Shown: positions 53,091-62,465, numbered from the stretch's first letter. The stretch is 64,000 nucleotides of DNA from Nocardiopsis sp. N85 (GCF_028882275.1 NZ_JARBUT010000001.1:186001-250000), one strand, 5' to 3'. Numbers and translations: made by a program. Notes: generated by a model from the sequence alone, not told the origin.

Positions 53091-56000
53091 GTGGGCACAG
53101 CACCCTTCGACCCGAGCACGTTCTTCGTCCCCGCCACCGACCCGGACCGCCTGGAGTACACCGCCGGCGATCTCAAGGGCGATGGCGCCGACATCGTCGA
53201 GGGCGCGGCCGACATCCACACCGCCTGGGCGGGACTGTCCTCCTGCTACAGCGCCCCCGAGGCCGAGCTCCTGTTCTCGGCGGTGGACGCGGTCCCCGAG
53301 GACGCCGGGGAGGTGGACGGCGCCCTGGGCACGGCGGCCACCGCGTTGACCACCTTCGCCGAACGCGCCCGCGAGCTCCGTCGTCAGGCGTGGGCGTTGC
53401 AAGGGGACGCGCGCCGCTTCAACGCGCGGGTCGCCGACGACGAGGACTGGGCCAAGGGCACCCTGCTGGGGCAGGAGAGCGAGGAGTACACCGAGTACTC
53501 GCGGATCAACTCCGAGAAGATCCGCATCCAGAACGACTTCATGGCCGCCGAGGCCGAGTGCGCCAACGCCATCGTCGCGCTGTTCAGCGCACGCCGGTAC
53601 ACGGCCGTGAACCCGGACGGGTCCACCCGGCTGCGCGGGGGTGAGATCGCCTACGGGTTCACCGAGATCACCGAGGAGCTGGAGAACGCCTGGGGCGAAC
53701 CCGAGGTCGGTGTCGACCACTACTGGTTCTGGGACGTCCAGCACGCGGCCTGGGACTTCGGCGGCGGGATCCTGGAGAACGCCGGCGGCATGGTCGGGAT
53801 GCACGGGGCCGGGGGGTGGGACTTCGAGTGGGGGACCAACGTCGAGGCCCACTGGTGGGGTGTGGTCCAGGGCGCGGGCGCCGCGGTGGGGTTGTACGAC
53901 GCCGAGATCGACCACTGGGGGTTCCAGAGCTGGGAGCGCAGCCGCGAGATCGCGTGGGACACGGCGGTGGAGGCGGCGCACGCCATCGTGCCGTGGCAGG
54001 AGTGGGAGGAGCGGCCCGCGTACGTGATCACGACCGCGCTGCTCAACGTGGGCACGATCGCGGCGGGTGTGGCGCTGTCCTCGACCGGTGTGGGGGCGGT
54101 GGTGGGGGTGCCGCTGCTGGCCTACAAGGGGTTGAAGATCCTGGACGGGCTCGGCGGTGGTCACAACGGTCTCACCGGCGCCGTGCGGGAACTGATCGAC
54201 AACGCGGCCTCCGGACGCCACGGGGGCTCGGGGGGTTCGGGTGGTGGTTCCGGCCAGGCCACCCCGGTGATCTCCGTGGACGAGGACACGCTGCGGGCGT
54301 TCGGGTTCGACCCGGAGAAGCTGCGGGCGCTGATCACCGGGTTGGAGGCCCTGCGCGATCAGGACCCCCGGTCCCCCTCGGGTGACGGCGCGGCCGATGC
54401 GGAGCGGCCCGCTGATCCGACCGCCGCCGAGTTGGCCGCGGGCCAGGGGTTCCTCGACGGTATCGATCCGCGCTCCCGTAGCGGTCTGGAGGAAGGGCTG
54501 CGCGAGGAACAGGGCCTCTGGGTCACCGGGCAGGTACCCGATGACGTGTCCTCGGTCAACGACACCCCGGTGCAGCGCTACGAGACCGACCCGCCCCGCA
54601 TCGAGGCCCAGGACGGCCGGCGGGTCGAGGTCGACAGCGCGGGCAACGAGATCACCGCCCACCACGACACAACCATCACCAACAGCATCGGTAGTGGCGG
54701 CGGCTCCCCGGACACCCCCAACGGCGGCACCATTACCGTGGACCCCGACTCCGGCCCCGGCTCCAGGCCCGGACATGGTCGCACCAGTATCAGTACAGGC
54801 GGAGATGGAGGCGGACTGCCGAACGGTCCGGGCACTCCGGAGCAGCAACCACCGGAGTACGTCCAGAGATCCGGCGGAATCGCCGATGTGGGTAACCCCC
54901 GGGCCAACATGGAAGCCGGGGATGGGTTCTATGACTCCGATAACCACCGCGTCGATTTGGGATATCGGGACGAGACCGGTACCTATTTCGATGGTGAGGG
55001 TAACCGCTATGTCGACGTCCCACAGAACGCCTGGGCACTGAAGCAGTACGGTGAAATCCGCGCTAACGACGGCGACGTCGACCATATCTCCGAGAACACC
55101 GGCTTGAACCGGGACGTGATCTACGAGGTCAAGCAGCACCTGTTCCTCCGCGAGCATGTCGATGTTCCCTCTCCGCCGGACGGGCGTCAGCGAACGGGTC
55201 GCTTCGCGCCGGTGGAACAAGTCGCCGAGCTGTGGCGCAAGGCGGAGACGGGCACTTTGAACGCCTCCGAGAGCGCTGCCTTCCGCAACCTGGTCGCACA
55301 CGAGTACGTCAAGGCCCGTCTGATGGAAGAGGGTGTGCCGTACCGCTCTCGCGATCCTCAACTGTGGAACAACGATCAGTACGAAGGGACCTCCGAGAGG
55401 AACGGCGCGGACGACATCTCGCCTTGGGGGGACCCTGAAGCCGATGGCGGATTCGAGCTGTGGGAGAACTGGGGGATCCCCGAGCCCGAGTCAGGTTTTA
55501 GAACGGGTGACGACCTGTCCGGTCTGGACAGGGTCGCTGAGAGCGCATTGAACTGGTGGCGAGAACGCAATCCCTATAACGGTGCTGCGCACCGTCCTTC
55601 GTACGAGCACACGCAGACGATCGATGTGGGAGACTCCCGTTATCCTGGAGAAAGACAGCGGTTCGGGACAGGCGAGGATGGGGAGGAGGTCAAGCTCGAC
55701 CCACACACCCTGTACCGGGTGGAGGGGAGAGGCGTTTTCATCACAGACGCCGATGGCCGCATCGTCCATGTTGAAACGCGGTCCTCATCGAGTGCCGATG
55801 GAAATCCCGAGCTCGTCTACCCCAGGCCGAACGCGATGTACTACGTTGACCATCCGAAGACGGGTGGGCAGTTCGTCTATGGGACGGATGACAAGTCCAG
55901 GACGATCTCCATCGAGGGCGAGCTCAGGACGGGAAGGGAGTCGAGGAACAACGAACAGACACCCATCGGCCATGAGGGCAGGAACTACTTCAGCGAGTAC

Positions 56001-56549
56001 AACAAGCGCGATGACACGGAATATAAATATGATGAAGCCAGTTGGCAGGGCGGACACCTGGTCGCGAGCAACATGTTCGGTGGTCCCGGTGAGAGGATCA
56101 ACATCATCCCGATGCTCAAGTCCTTGAACCACCCTGGCCAGAGTCGGGATTTCTACGAGAACTGGGGTCGTCTTGAATATCTTTGGAACGGGATCCTCAA
56201 GAAAGACGAAGGGACTCTCGGTAGGGCTTATAACACAGCTTACGCGGAGCGGCAGCCGGGAGGGAAGCCAGCCCTCACAGCTCCTTGGTTGAGTCTCGCC
56301 GGGGAAGACCCCCGAATCACATTTCGCATGGAAGTTGAATATGACGACAGCCTTCCAGAATATGAAAGGCACGAATATCAGCACCGCTCAGATCTAACCA
56401 GCCACGCCAGAAATTACGAGAGAAATCGCCCCGCAGGGATGAATTACTTTGGGGCTCCGCCTGCGAGAATTGTGATAGACTGGCGCCTTAATGGAATTGA
56501 CCAAGCGAAGCTGCGGTACGATAATCACCCTAGTCGGACCTTAAGATAA
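53091..56549 (+). CDS. T7SS-type polymorphic toxin with C-terminal DNA/RNA non-specific nuclease
   Basis: 1152 residues. N-terminus (1-~175): WXG-like export domain, with FDPSTFFVPATDPDRLEYTA and TAWAGLSSCY. Residues ~200-340: Trp/Gly-rich region; ~320-345 a hydrophobic stretch; ~370-600 a Gly/Pro/Asp-rich linker. About 640-740: a helical pre-toxin module (GEIRANDGDVDHISENTGL, NLVAHEYVKARLMEEG). The end (~930-1152) is the nuclease: WQGGHLVASNMFGG with His989, then ERINIIPM with Asn1004, the Endonuclease_NS_2 pattern. The last kilobase is lower in GC. GTG 53091. An immunity gene follows 14 bp later. Confidence 0.85.
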   Translation: MGTAPFDPSTFFVPATDPDRLEYTAGDLKGDGADIVEGAADIHTAWAGLSSCYSAPEAELLFSAVDAVPEDAGEVDGALGTAATALTTFAERARELRRQAWALQGDARRFNARVADDEDWAKGTLLGQESEEYTEYSRINSEKIRIQNDFMAAEAECANAIVALFSARRYTAVNPDGSTRLRGGEIAYGFTEITEELENAWGEPEVGVDHYWFWDVQHAAWDFGGGILENAGGMVGMHGAGGWDFEWGTNVEAHWWGVVQGAGAAVGLYDAEIDHWGFQSWERSREIAWDTAVEAAHAIVPWQEWEERPAYVITTALLNVGTIAAGVALSSTGVGAVVGVPLLAYKGLKILDGLGGGHNGLTGAVRELIDNAASGRHGGSGGSGGGSGQATPVISVDEDTLRAFGFDPEKLRALITGLEALRDQDPRSPSGDGAADAERPADPTAAELAAGQGFLDGIDPRSRSGLEEGLREEQGLWVTGQVPDDVSSVNDTPVQRYETDPPRIEAQDGRRVEVDSAGNEITAHHDTTITNSIGSGGGSPDTPNGGTITVDPDSGPGSRPGHGRTSISTGGDGGGLPNGPGTPEQQPPEYVQRSGGIADVGNPRANMEAGDGFYDSDNHRVDLGYRDETGTYFDGEGNRYVDVPQNAWALKQYGEIRANDGDVDHISENTGLNRDVIYEVKQHLFLREHVDVPSPPDGRQRTGRFAPVEQVAELWRKAETGTLNASESAAFRNLVAHEYVKARLMEEGVPYRSRDPQLWNNDQYEGTSERNGADDISPWGDPEADGGFELWENWGIPEPESGFRTGDDLSGLDRVAESALNWWRERNPYNGAAHRPSYEHTQTIDVGDSRYPGERQRFGTGEDGEEVKLDPHTLYRVEGRGVFITDADGRIVHVETRSSSSADGNPELVYPRPNAMYYVDHPKTGGQFVYGTDDKSRTISIEGELRTGRESRNNEQTPIGHEGRNYFSEYNKRDDTEYKYDEASWQGGHLVASNMFGGPGERINIIPMLKSLNHPGQSRDFYENWGRLEYLWNGILKKDEGTLGRAYNTAYAERQPGGKPALTAPWLSLAGEDPRITFRMEVEYDDSLPEYERHEYQHRSDLTSHARNYERNRPAGMNYFGAPPARIVIDWRLNGIDQAKLRYDNHPSRTLR

Positions 56550-56563
56550 AAGAAAGAGAGCCG

Positions 56564-56995
56564 ATGGATCCAATTCGACAGCAGGAGCTCGTGCGCGAGA
56601 TCGCCCATGATCTTGTTCAGGCTGCCCCACGCGGCTGGAGTTCGATGAGCTACAGGTTTGAGTACATCGGGCGCGTTTCGGCAAGTGAGAACCTCGTGAC
56701 CTTTGAAAGTGGAGAGACGGTGAGGAAGCGGCATCCAAATTCTCTAGACAATAAAGCTGAAAATCTCAAGGTTGACATGTACCAGGAGGGCAAGGGGACG
56801 TGGCTTGCCATGTCGGTCAATGTAACGAAGCCTGGTAAGTTCAAGGTCGATTTCTACTACGATAAAGAATTGGGGGTTCACCCGCTCCCCGCATCTCCGG
56901 GTAGTTATGCTTTCGAGCTGGAGAAGTTTCCCCGGGATCCCGACGCCATTTCTGATTGGATTCGAGAGCGGATTGGTCAAGTGCGGGAGGAGTAG
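56564..56995 (+). CDS. YezG/DUF600-type immunity protein
   Basis: A 143-residue acidic protein starting 14 bp after the toxin gene with AAGAAAGAGAG upstream. The pattern QQELVREIAHDLVQAAPRGWSSMSYRFEYIG and, later, KPGKFKVDFYYDKELGVHP fits the YezG/DUF600 immunity family that neutralises nuclease-type toxins in Bacillus and others. It shares the lower GC of the toxin tip. It presumably protects the producing cell and kin from the adjacent nuclease. Confidence 0.8.
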   Translation: MDPIRQQELVREIAHDLVQAAPRGWSSMSYRFEYIGRVSASENLVTFESGETVRKRHPNSLDNKAENLKVDMYQEGKGTWLAMSVNVTKPGKFKVDFYYDKELGVHPLPASPGSYAFELEKFPRDPDAISDWIRERIGQVREE

Positions 56996-57218
56996 AGTTC
57001 CAGGGTGCATTCCAGAGGTGATCGTGCATGGGTTTCCTGGCCCTTTTTTGGGCTTTTCGGGCTAACCAGCGGTCGACCTTTAACTGGTAGAGTTTTGAGC
57101 CCTTATTCTGCTTTGGTGCTACTGATATTTGATGTGTGGGTTGACGTCCGAGTGAGCTGGGAAAACCCTCCTCATTGAGCTTCCCCTCTCCTCTCCCCGC
57201 ACCCCCGCCGAGTACGAG

Positions 57219-57464
57219 AAACGACGCCTGGTCCACCGTGCACAACCGGTTCCGTCAGTGGCGGGACGCCGGGGTCTTCGAAACCCTTTTGGAGGGGCCG
57301 ATCGCGACGGCGGCCGAGCGGGGCCGGGTGGACCTGTCGCTGGTCAGCGTGGACTCCACCACCGTGCGGACCCATCACGACGCGGCCGGGATGCACCTGG
57401 ACGCCACCACGCTCGCCGCCTTGACCAAGGCCTCCGCCCAAGAGGAGAAGACCCGTTCAAAGGC
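57219..57464 (+). pseudogene. IS5-family transposase N-terminal fragment
   Basis: The frame reads TRNDAWSTVHNRFRQWRDAG, VDLSLVSVDSTTVRTHHDAAG and TKASAQEEKTRSKA, typical of the N-terminal half of actinomycete IS5-family DDE transposases (the SVDSTT Asp is the first catalytic residue). It lacks its 5' end and is cut at 57465 by another insertion element. The remainder is not found on the other side. Confidence 0.75.
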
Positions 57465-58125
57465 AGGGCTGTTTCAAAGTCGGGATCGTGACTCATCAGT
57501 GCTGATCACAGCCCCATAGCGATCCGGTCGAAGCTCCCACCAACGAGCAACGGAGCCCGCTAGAAGATCAGGGACTCTCACATCTCTGACTTCCATTCGA
57601 GCAGGTAGCGACGTTGCCTTGGGTTCAGGCCCCCACGCTGGGCACCACCCGGGCCCGCGGCCACGGGCGGGCCGAGACCCGTACCGTCAAGGTCATCGAC
57701 CTGGCCGGGGCCACCGGTTTTCCGCACGTGGTCCAGGCGGTGCGCGTGCGCCGCTACGTCAGGGAGCTGCGTACCGGGGAAGTGTCGTGGACCGTGGCGT
57801 ATGCGGTGACCTCGCTAGAGGTCGGGCAGGCCGACGCGGCCCGGATCGGAGCTCTGGTGCGGGGGCACTGGAACATCGAGGCCTGGCACCACGTCAAGGA
57901 CGTGTCGTTGGGCGAGGACGCCTGCAAGGTCCGCTGCGGGCACGGCCTCGACAACCTGGCCGCGCTACGCGCTCTCGCCTTGGTGTTCTTGGGCCGGTTG
58001 GGTCAGGACACGGTGCCCGACGCCATCCGGTGGGTGTCGTATGAGGCGTTCACCCGCCCGCTGGACGTGATCGGGTTGCCGTGACCAGCGCGAACGTTAC
58101 TGCATGCCGAGAATGAAACAGCCCT
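57465..58125. mobile_element. Internally deleted ISAs1-like element
   Basis: A 661-bp element bounded by inverted ends: AGGGCTGTTTCA at 57465 and its exact complement TGAAACAGCCCT ending at 58125, with weaker similarity extending inward. It contains only the C-terminal part of an ISAs1-type transposase. It interrupts an IS5 fragment on the left and truncates a gene on the right. No target duplication is evident, suggesting deletion after insertion. Confidence 0.75.
57614..58084 (+). pseudogene. ISAs1-family transposase C-terminal fragment
   Basis: About 156 residues matching the second half of ISAs1/H-repeat transposases: RARGHGRAETRTVKVID, VSWTVAYAVTSLEVGQADAA and LVRGHWNIEAWHHVKDVSLGEDA, whose final Glu/Asp context contains catalytic residues, then NLAALRALALVFLGRLG. 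The N-terminal half is missing, so it is not functional. Confidence 0.82.
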
Positions 58126-58387
58126 GGGGGAGATCGGGTGGGGGCGTCTGTTCCGGTCCGGGCGGCGTGGTGCCGGCGGATCGCGGCGGCCCGGCCCTGG
58201 GGGTCTCCTCCTCGGCTCCGGCCCTGAGTCGGTCCGCGTCGAAGAGGAGGAGGGGAGCGATCGCTTCCAAGGCCCGGGCGATCTGCTCGGACCAGTGGGC
58301 GAACTCGAGGGAATCGGTCTCCGCGGGTCGGCGGGCCTTCACAGCGCAGAGGTGCCGCGGGACGCGCTTGAGCGCCGGGTCGATCAT
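58097..58387 (-). pseudogene. Gene truncated by the ISAs1-like element, paralogue of the one at 48099
   Basis: ATG 58387 opens MIDPALKRVPRHLCAVKARRP and ETDSLEFAHWSEQIARALEAI, closely similar to the frameshifted gene at 48099, with the same upstream ribosome-site region. The natural sequence ends near 58126; the last eight residues (GCFILGMQ) are read from the inverted end of the insertion element. The protein is thus a 96-residue fragment of a product expected to be near 150 residues. Family unknown. Confidence 0.7.
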
Positions 58388-58418
58388 GGTGCTTCTTCCG
58401 AGCGGTACGTGATCGGCC

Positions 58419-58871
58419 CTATCCTGCGCCGTTTCCGCAGGAGTGCTGTATCCAAGGGGTGGCTTCGGCGGCGTTCTTGAGATCCTCGGCCTGCCGGTCC
58501 AGGTGGGTCCGGGTGGTCTTCTTGGGGAGCACGCTGATGACCGCCACCATCAGCCCGCGCATCTCCAGGTTCAGCATCAGGTGTGAGCGGTCCCCGCCCA
58601 GGGCGTCGACACGGTGGCAGACGACGGTCGTGGCGCCATCGGCCTTCTGGGCGAACTCGAAGTAGGCGGGGGTGTCCCAGACGGTGATGTCCCACAGGCC
58701 CTCGGGCAGCTCGCGCAGGCGCACGGTCCCGCCGACCTCGAGCGGCGGGGATGCAACGACCTCGACCACCTCGACCAGCCGGATGACGCGGGGCCAGGCC
58801 TCGATGTCGGTCAGCACGTGCCAGACGCGCTGCCGGGGCGCCTCGATGTGGATGGACTTCTCGAACCGCAT
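58419..58871 (-). CDS. SRPBCC (START-like) family protein
   Basis: A 150-residue protein with the helix-grip opening MRFEKSIHIEAPRQRVWHVLTDIEAWPRV, then LEVGGTVRLRELPEGLWDITVWD and LMLNLEMRGLMVAVISVL. SRPBCC domains bind hydrophobic ligands in a deep pocket; this group often functions as polyketide cyclase-like or uncharacterised proteins. ATG 58871 has only a weak ribosome site. Monocistronic within the second accessory segment. Confidence 0.85.
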   Translation of the reverse strand: MRFEKSIHIEAPRQRVWHVLTDIEAWPRVIRLVEVVEVVASPPLEVGGTVRLRELPEGLWDITVWDTPAYFEFAQKADGATTVVCHRVDALGGDRSHLMLNLEMRGLMVAVISVLPKKTTRTHLDRQAEDLKNAAEATPWIQHSCGNGAG

Positions 58872-59191
58872 GCCGGGGCCGCCTCGGCCGGGACGCGTGT
58901 CCCCCAGACCCTGTGCACACCGACCCTACGTCGATCCGGGGAACGGAGGAGGCCGCGACCCGGGATCTGGGCCCTCGGACTGCGGAGTGGTGGGCGGAGG
59001 GGACGTGAGCCGCACCGGGGAATGCGTTGACCAGGGGGAACGCGGGAATTCACAGGTGCCGTTCCAATGAGTCGGCGGTGCTCGATATCGTCGTCGACGC
59101 CGATGGCCGGTGTGTGGGATGGTCGGGGGATCCTGATTTCGGTCCGGGTCGGTTCAATGCGTTTCCTGTGAATGCTTCGGGGAGTCCTTTC
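58872..59191. other. Intergenic region upstream of an unknown gene
   Basis: About 320 bp between the divergent SRPBCC and unknown genes. The right part (59078-59191) is in frame with the downstream gene and could belong to it if translation starts at GTG 59078, but its codon third positions are less GC-rich and a better ribosome site lies at 59192. Confidence 0.4.
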
Positions 59192-60298
59192 ATGTCGGTT
59201 GGCGGAGAAGTGGTAGCGGAGTACGAGCGAGTTTATTCCGCTGCCGCGCGGATGCTGTGGCTGGAGCCTGATTGGCACAAGCGGAGCGCTTGGCCGGAGG
59301 GGCGCAAGGCGGCGTGGCGGGCACTGGAGGAGGTTCTGGCCTCCGACGCGCAGGTCCCGGCCGGGGCCCCAGGTGAGCCCTCGGACCCCACGCGGCATCT
59401 GTTGACACGCCGTGGCCCTGATGACCGGCCGGTTCCTCTGGCCGAGGCCGCCCAGGACTGGTGGACCCGGTTCGAGGAGGGGCGCCAGTTCAGACACCCC
59501 GGATTCGTGCTGTTGGACCATCCGGAAATGTACGGGGATGTTGTCTTCGAGCCGGGGTCGTGTGTCATCGTCACCAGCGACTGGGTGCTGGCGGCGGCAA
59601 CAGCCCTCACCGACCTGGAGCGCCGTCTCGCTCCGGGGCGGCCCGCGTGTGTGATCGACGAGGAGGCGGCGGGGTTGTCGGTGACCCTGCACGAGATCGC
59701 CGATCACCTGCGTGGCGCGTTGACGGGTCAGGGCCCTACCCCGCACCCCGGTGATGTTCCCTGGGCCGCCGCGACGCCTGAACCGTTCACCACGCGGGTC
59801 GGCGCCGATCGGCTGGAGCGGTTGCGTCGGGTGGCCCAGGGCGCCGCCGACCACATCCCGTCCCGAGAGCAGGTCATCGCCACAGACGAGTTCATAGGTA
59901 TGGACACGGTTGTGGCGGTGGAGAACCTGCGGCGGGTCCTGGCCGGAGAAGAGATCCCGCTCTGGTGGGAGCGCGGCTCCAATGACTCCCGACATGAGTT
60001 GTTGTCCGGAGGTTCCGACTCCTCCTTCACGAGTAAGAACGCAAAGATCCGCAAGAAGGTGTTCGAGGACTCCCCGCTGCCGAGGGTGCCGCGCGAGCGG
60101 GAGATCGTCGAGCCCTACCGGGACGGTGAGCCCTACTGGAAGGCCTTGGTCCCGAGCACCGTGTTCGTCGTGGCAGAAATCCTCGACGAGGCTGCGGCCC
60201 GGTTCGTGCCCGGTCGGGCCACGGCCATGATCGGCTACGACGCCCAGTCCTTCTCCTCCCGGGTCAGCGACATCAACACCCGCCTGTTCAGCCTGTGA
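59192..60298 (+). CDS. Unrecognised protein linked to a glycosyltransferase gene
   Basis: A 368-residue soluble protein with no recognised domain. Features: EYERVYSAAARMLWLEPDWH near the start, DWWTRFEEGRQFRHPGF, a beta-rich middle (VVFEPGSCVIVTSDWVLAAATAL) and a charged helical end. ATG 59192 is chosen because GGGGAG lies 7-8 nt upstream; the frame continues to a TTG at 59027 and a GTG at 59078. It ends 64 bp before the glycosyltransferase gene and is probably cotranscribed with it. Confidence 0.55.
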   Translation: MSVGGEVVAEYERVYSAAARMLWLEPDWHKRSAWPEGRKAAWRALEEVLASDAQVPAGAPGEPSDPTRHLLTRRGPDDRPVPLAEAAQDWWTRFEEGRQFRHPGFVLLDHPEMYGDVVFEPGSCVIVTSDWVLAAATALTDLERRLAPGRPACVIDEEAAGLSVTLHEIADHLRGALTGQGPTPHPGDVPWAAATPEPFTTRVGADRLERLRRVAQGAADHIPSREQVIATDEFIGMDTVVAVENLRRVLAGEEIPLWWERGSNDSRHELLSGGSDSSFTSKNAKIRKKVFEDSPLPRVPREREIVEPYRDGEPYWKALVPSTVFVVAEILDEAAARFVPGRATAMIGYDAQSFSSRVSDINTRLFSL

Positions 60299-60362
60299 TG
60301 GTCCGCCCCATCGCGCAACAGATTCTCTTTTCCGGAACGACCGCACGTGAGGCCGCTGGAGC

Positions 60363-62465
60363 ATGACGCGCTATCTCTTCCTGGCCAGTTCCGGGAGGCT
60401 CGATGACGGGGGTGCGGTTCTCAACCGCCAGTTGTCGGAGGCACTGGCCCGTGGCAACGATGTCCACCTGGTCACGATCGGCCGTTGTGAGCAGCAGCGG
60501 GAGGGGGTGACCGTCGTCGAGCTGGACGAGGCCCTCCTGTCCCCGCAGACCATCGCCGACATCAAGCAGACCCGCCACTTCGTGGACCGGTTCTCCAAGA
60601 TCATCCGGGCCGCCCTGGACGAACAGGGCCCGGAGCGGGTGGGGTTGCCGACCGACCCGGGCGCGTTCGACATGATCGTCGGATACGGCGATGTCACCGG
60701 TCCAGCGGCCCTGCACCTGAAAGACGCCTACTATCCGGACGCGAAGGTGTCCACGGTCATCACCTTGGACCCCAAGGGGTTCTTCAGGACCCTCGATCTG
60801 CCCGAACTCGAAAAGCACCGGATCGAGAACCACCGCAGGGTCCTGGCCGGCTCCGATCTCATCCTGGCGCACGGCCCCAAGTCCGCCGTGGACGCCCGGC
60901 AACTGGCGGCGGAGTGGTCCCAGGCGCGGTCGCTACCGCCCAGCCACGAGTTCCTGCCCGGTGTTGAGATCTCCCGGGGCACCCCCGCGCGCTGGCAGCC
61001 GGGAGAGCCCTTCAACGTCCTGATGCTCGGGCGCATGCACGACGTCAACAAGGGCGCGGCCGACGTCACACTCGCCGTGGCCCACATGCGCACACAGGGG
61101 TTCGAAGACATGCACCTCACCCTGCGCGGTATCGACCCGAAGATGAAGGATGCATTCGTCGATCTGCTGGATCGCCAACTCGGCGAAGGCCGGTGGAATT
61201 CGTTCGTGACGGTGGAGGAGTTCACCAGTGACGAGGCGGCGAAGGAGCGGTCCATCCGGGAGTCCCATGTCATGGTCATGGCCACGGAGAGCGAGGCCTA
61301 CGGTCTGGCGGCCAGCGAGTACGCCGCCCAGGGAAAACCGCTGATCGTGGCCGAGGGGTACGGGAACGGGTTCGCCACCCTCCTGCGGGATGAGAACCGG
61401 ATTCCGCGTGACATCGCGGACCGCTTCGTGCTGGACGACAGCGGGTCACGCAGTGCCAACGGGTCCCTCATGGGTGAGGGAGCCGCAGATACGGGTGTAC
61501 CGCGGCACCATCTGATCGCGGCACGGCTGAAACACGTCTACAACGACTACGACGGCTACGCCGAGGTGGCTCTACGCCTGCGCGGACACCTGAGCGAGTA
61601 CACCCTCGACCACACCGCCGCCAGTATCGGCCAGGCGGTCGACGATGTGCTCGTGGGGAACATCCGCCACACCAAGCAGCTCGCCCGGGGGGTCAACGCG
61701 GTCCCCTCGGAGGAGGAACTGCTCCGGGGGATCCCCGAGGACAAGCGGGACCTGATCCTTGATCCCCGGGTGACGCCGCGGTGGTCCCCGGCCGTCGACG
61801 GAACGTCGGTTCCGGGGGCCGATCCCGCGCTGGCCCGACGGGTGATCCTGAACGATCTGTCGGCGCAGCGCGGCCACCGCGAGGCCTCCCCGTTCGAAAT
61901 GGTGAGGTCGGGCATGAGCGGCGAGGAGACCAGCGCCGCGATCTCCGCGTGGGAGGCGCTGGGCAGACCGGAGACGGTACGGGAGCGCGAGGCCCGCCTC
62001 CGGGACGGTCAGTCCGCCCCGGAGCCCGCCGAGAGGGCGACTCGGGTTGCCGAGGCCTCGGCAACCACCCCCGAACCCGCTGCGGAGCCTACTCCCGAGC
62101 CCACCGCGAGCGCATCGCGCACGGCTGAGGATCCCGAACCCGCCCGGGAGTCCGGGACGCCGACCGCCACCCCCGACAAGACCCCGGAACGCCATCAGGG
62201 CATAGAGGCCCAGACACCGAAGAGGACTTCCAGCAGGATCTGGGAGACGCCGAAGCCGCCGATAGCGTCGATGGCCGAGCACCGGACCCAGTGGGCGCTC
62301 TACGACGACCTGCACGGTTACGGCCGGCGTACGCCACTGATCTCGGTGAGGACGCCGACCAAGGCGCCCGGCGCCTACCGCGAGCTGCTGCACCCGGACA
62401 CGGGCGCGGCCTACGAGCGCGACCAGCGCCAGGTCGAGTCGGGAAGCCGAGGGTACGGCGGGTAG
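60363..62465 (+). CDS. GT-B fold glycosyltransferase (GT4-like) with disordered C-terminal tail
   Basis: A 700-residue protein. Residues 1-~480 form two Rossmann-like domains: RYLFLASSGRLDDGGAVLNRQLSEALA at the start; FNVLMLGRMHDVNKGAADV (donor-binding lysine region, ~230); and ESEAYGLAASEYAAQGKPLIVAE with the EX7E motif near residue 310. The last ~200 residues are Pro/Glu/Thr-rich and disordered, ending in a basic stretch. No membrane segment. It probably transfers sugar from a nucleotide donor to an unknown acceptor; the upstream unknown gene may be involved. Confidence 0.75.
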   Translation: MTRYLFLASSGRLDDGGAVLNRQLSEALARGNDVHLVTIGRCEQQREGVTVVELDEALLSPQTIADIKQTRHFVDRFSKIIRAALDEQGPERVGLPTDPGAFDMIVGYGDVTGPAALHLKDAYYPDAKVSTVITLDPKGFFRTLDLPELEKHRIENHRRVLAGSDLILAHGPKSAVDARQLAAEWSQARSLPPSHEFLPGVEISRGTPARWQPGEPFNVLMLGRMHDVNKGAADVTLAVAHMRTQGFEDMHLTLRGIDPKMKDAFVDLLDRQLGEGRWNSFVTVEEFTSDEAAKERSIRESHVMVMATESEAYGLAASEYAAQGKPLIVAEGYGNGFATLLRDENRIPRDIADRFVLDDSGSRSANGSLMGEGAADTGVPRHHLIAARLKHVYNDYDGYAEVALRLRGHLSEYTLDHTAASIGQAVDDVLVGNIRHTKQLARGVNAVPSEEELLRGIPEDKRDLILDPRVTPRWSPAVDGTSVPGADPALARRVILNDLSAQRGHREASPFEMVRSGMSGEETSAAISAWEALGRPETVREREARLRDGQSAPEPAERATRVAEASATTPEPAAEPTPEPTASASRTAEDPEPARESGTPTATPDKTPERHQGIEAQTPKRTSSRIWETPKPPIASMAEHRTQWALYDDLHGYGRRTPLISVRTPTKAPGAYRELLHPDTGAAYERDQRQVESGSRGYGG

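Noticed and set aside
58811-60364. A ~517-codon minus-strand open frame opposite the unknown gene at 59192
   Set aside because: No ribosome site. The plus-strand reading is more protein-like, has a good ribosome site and is followed by a same-strand gene.
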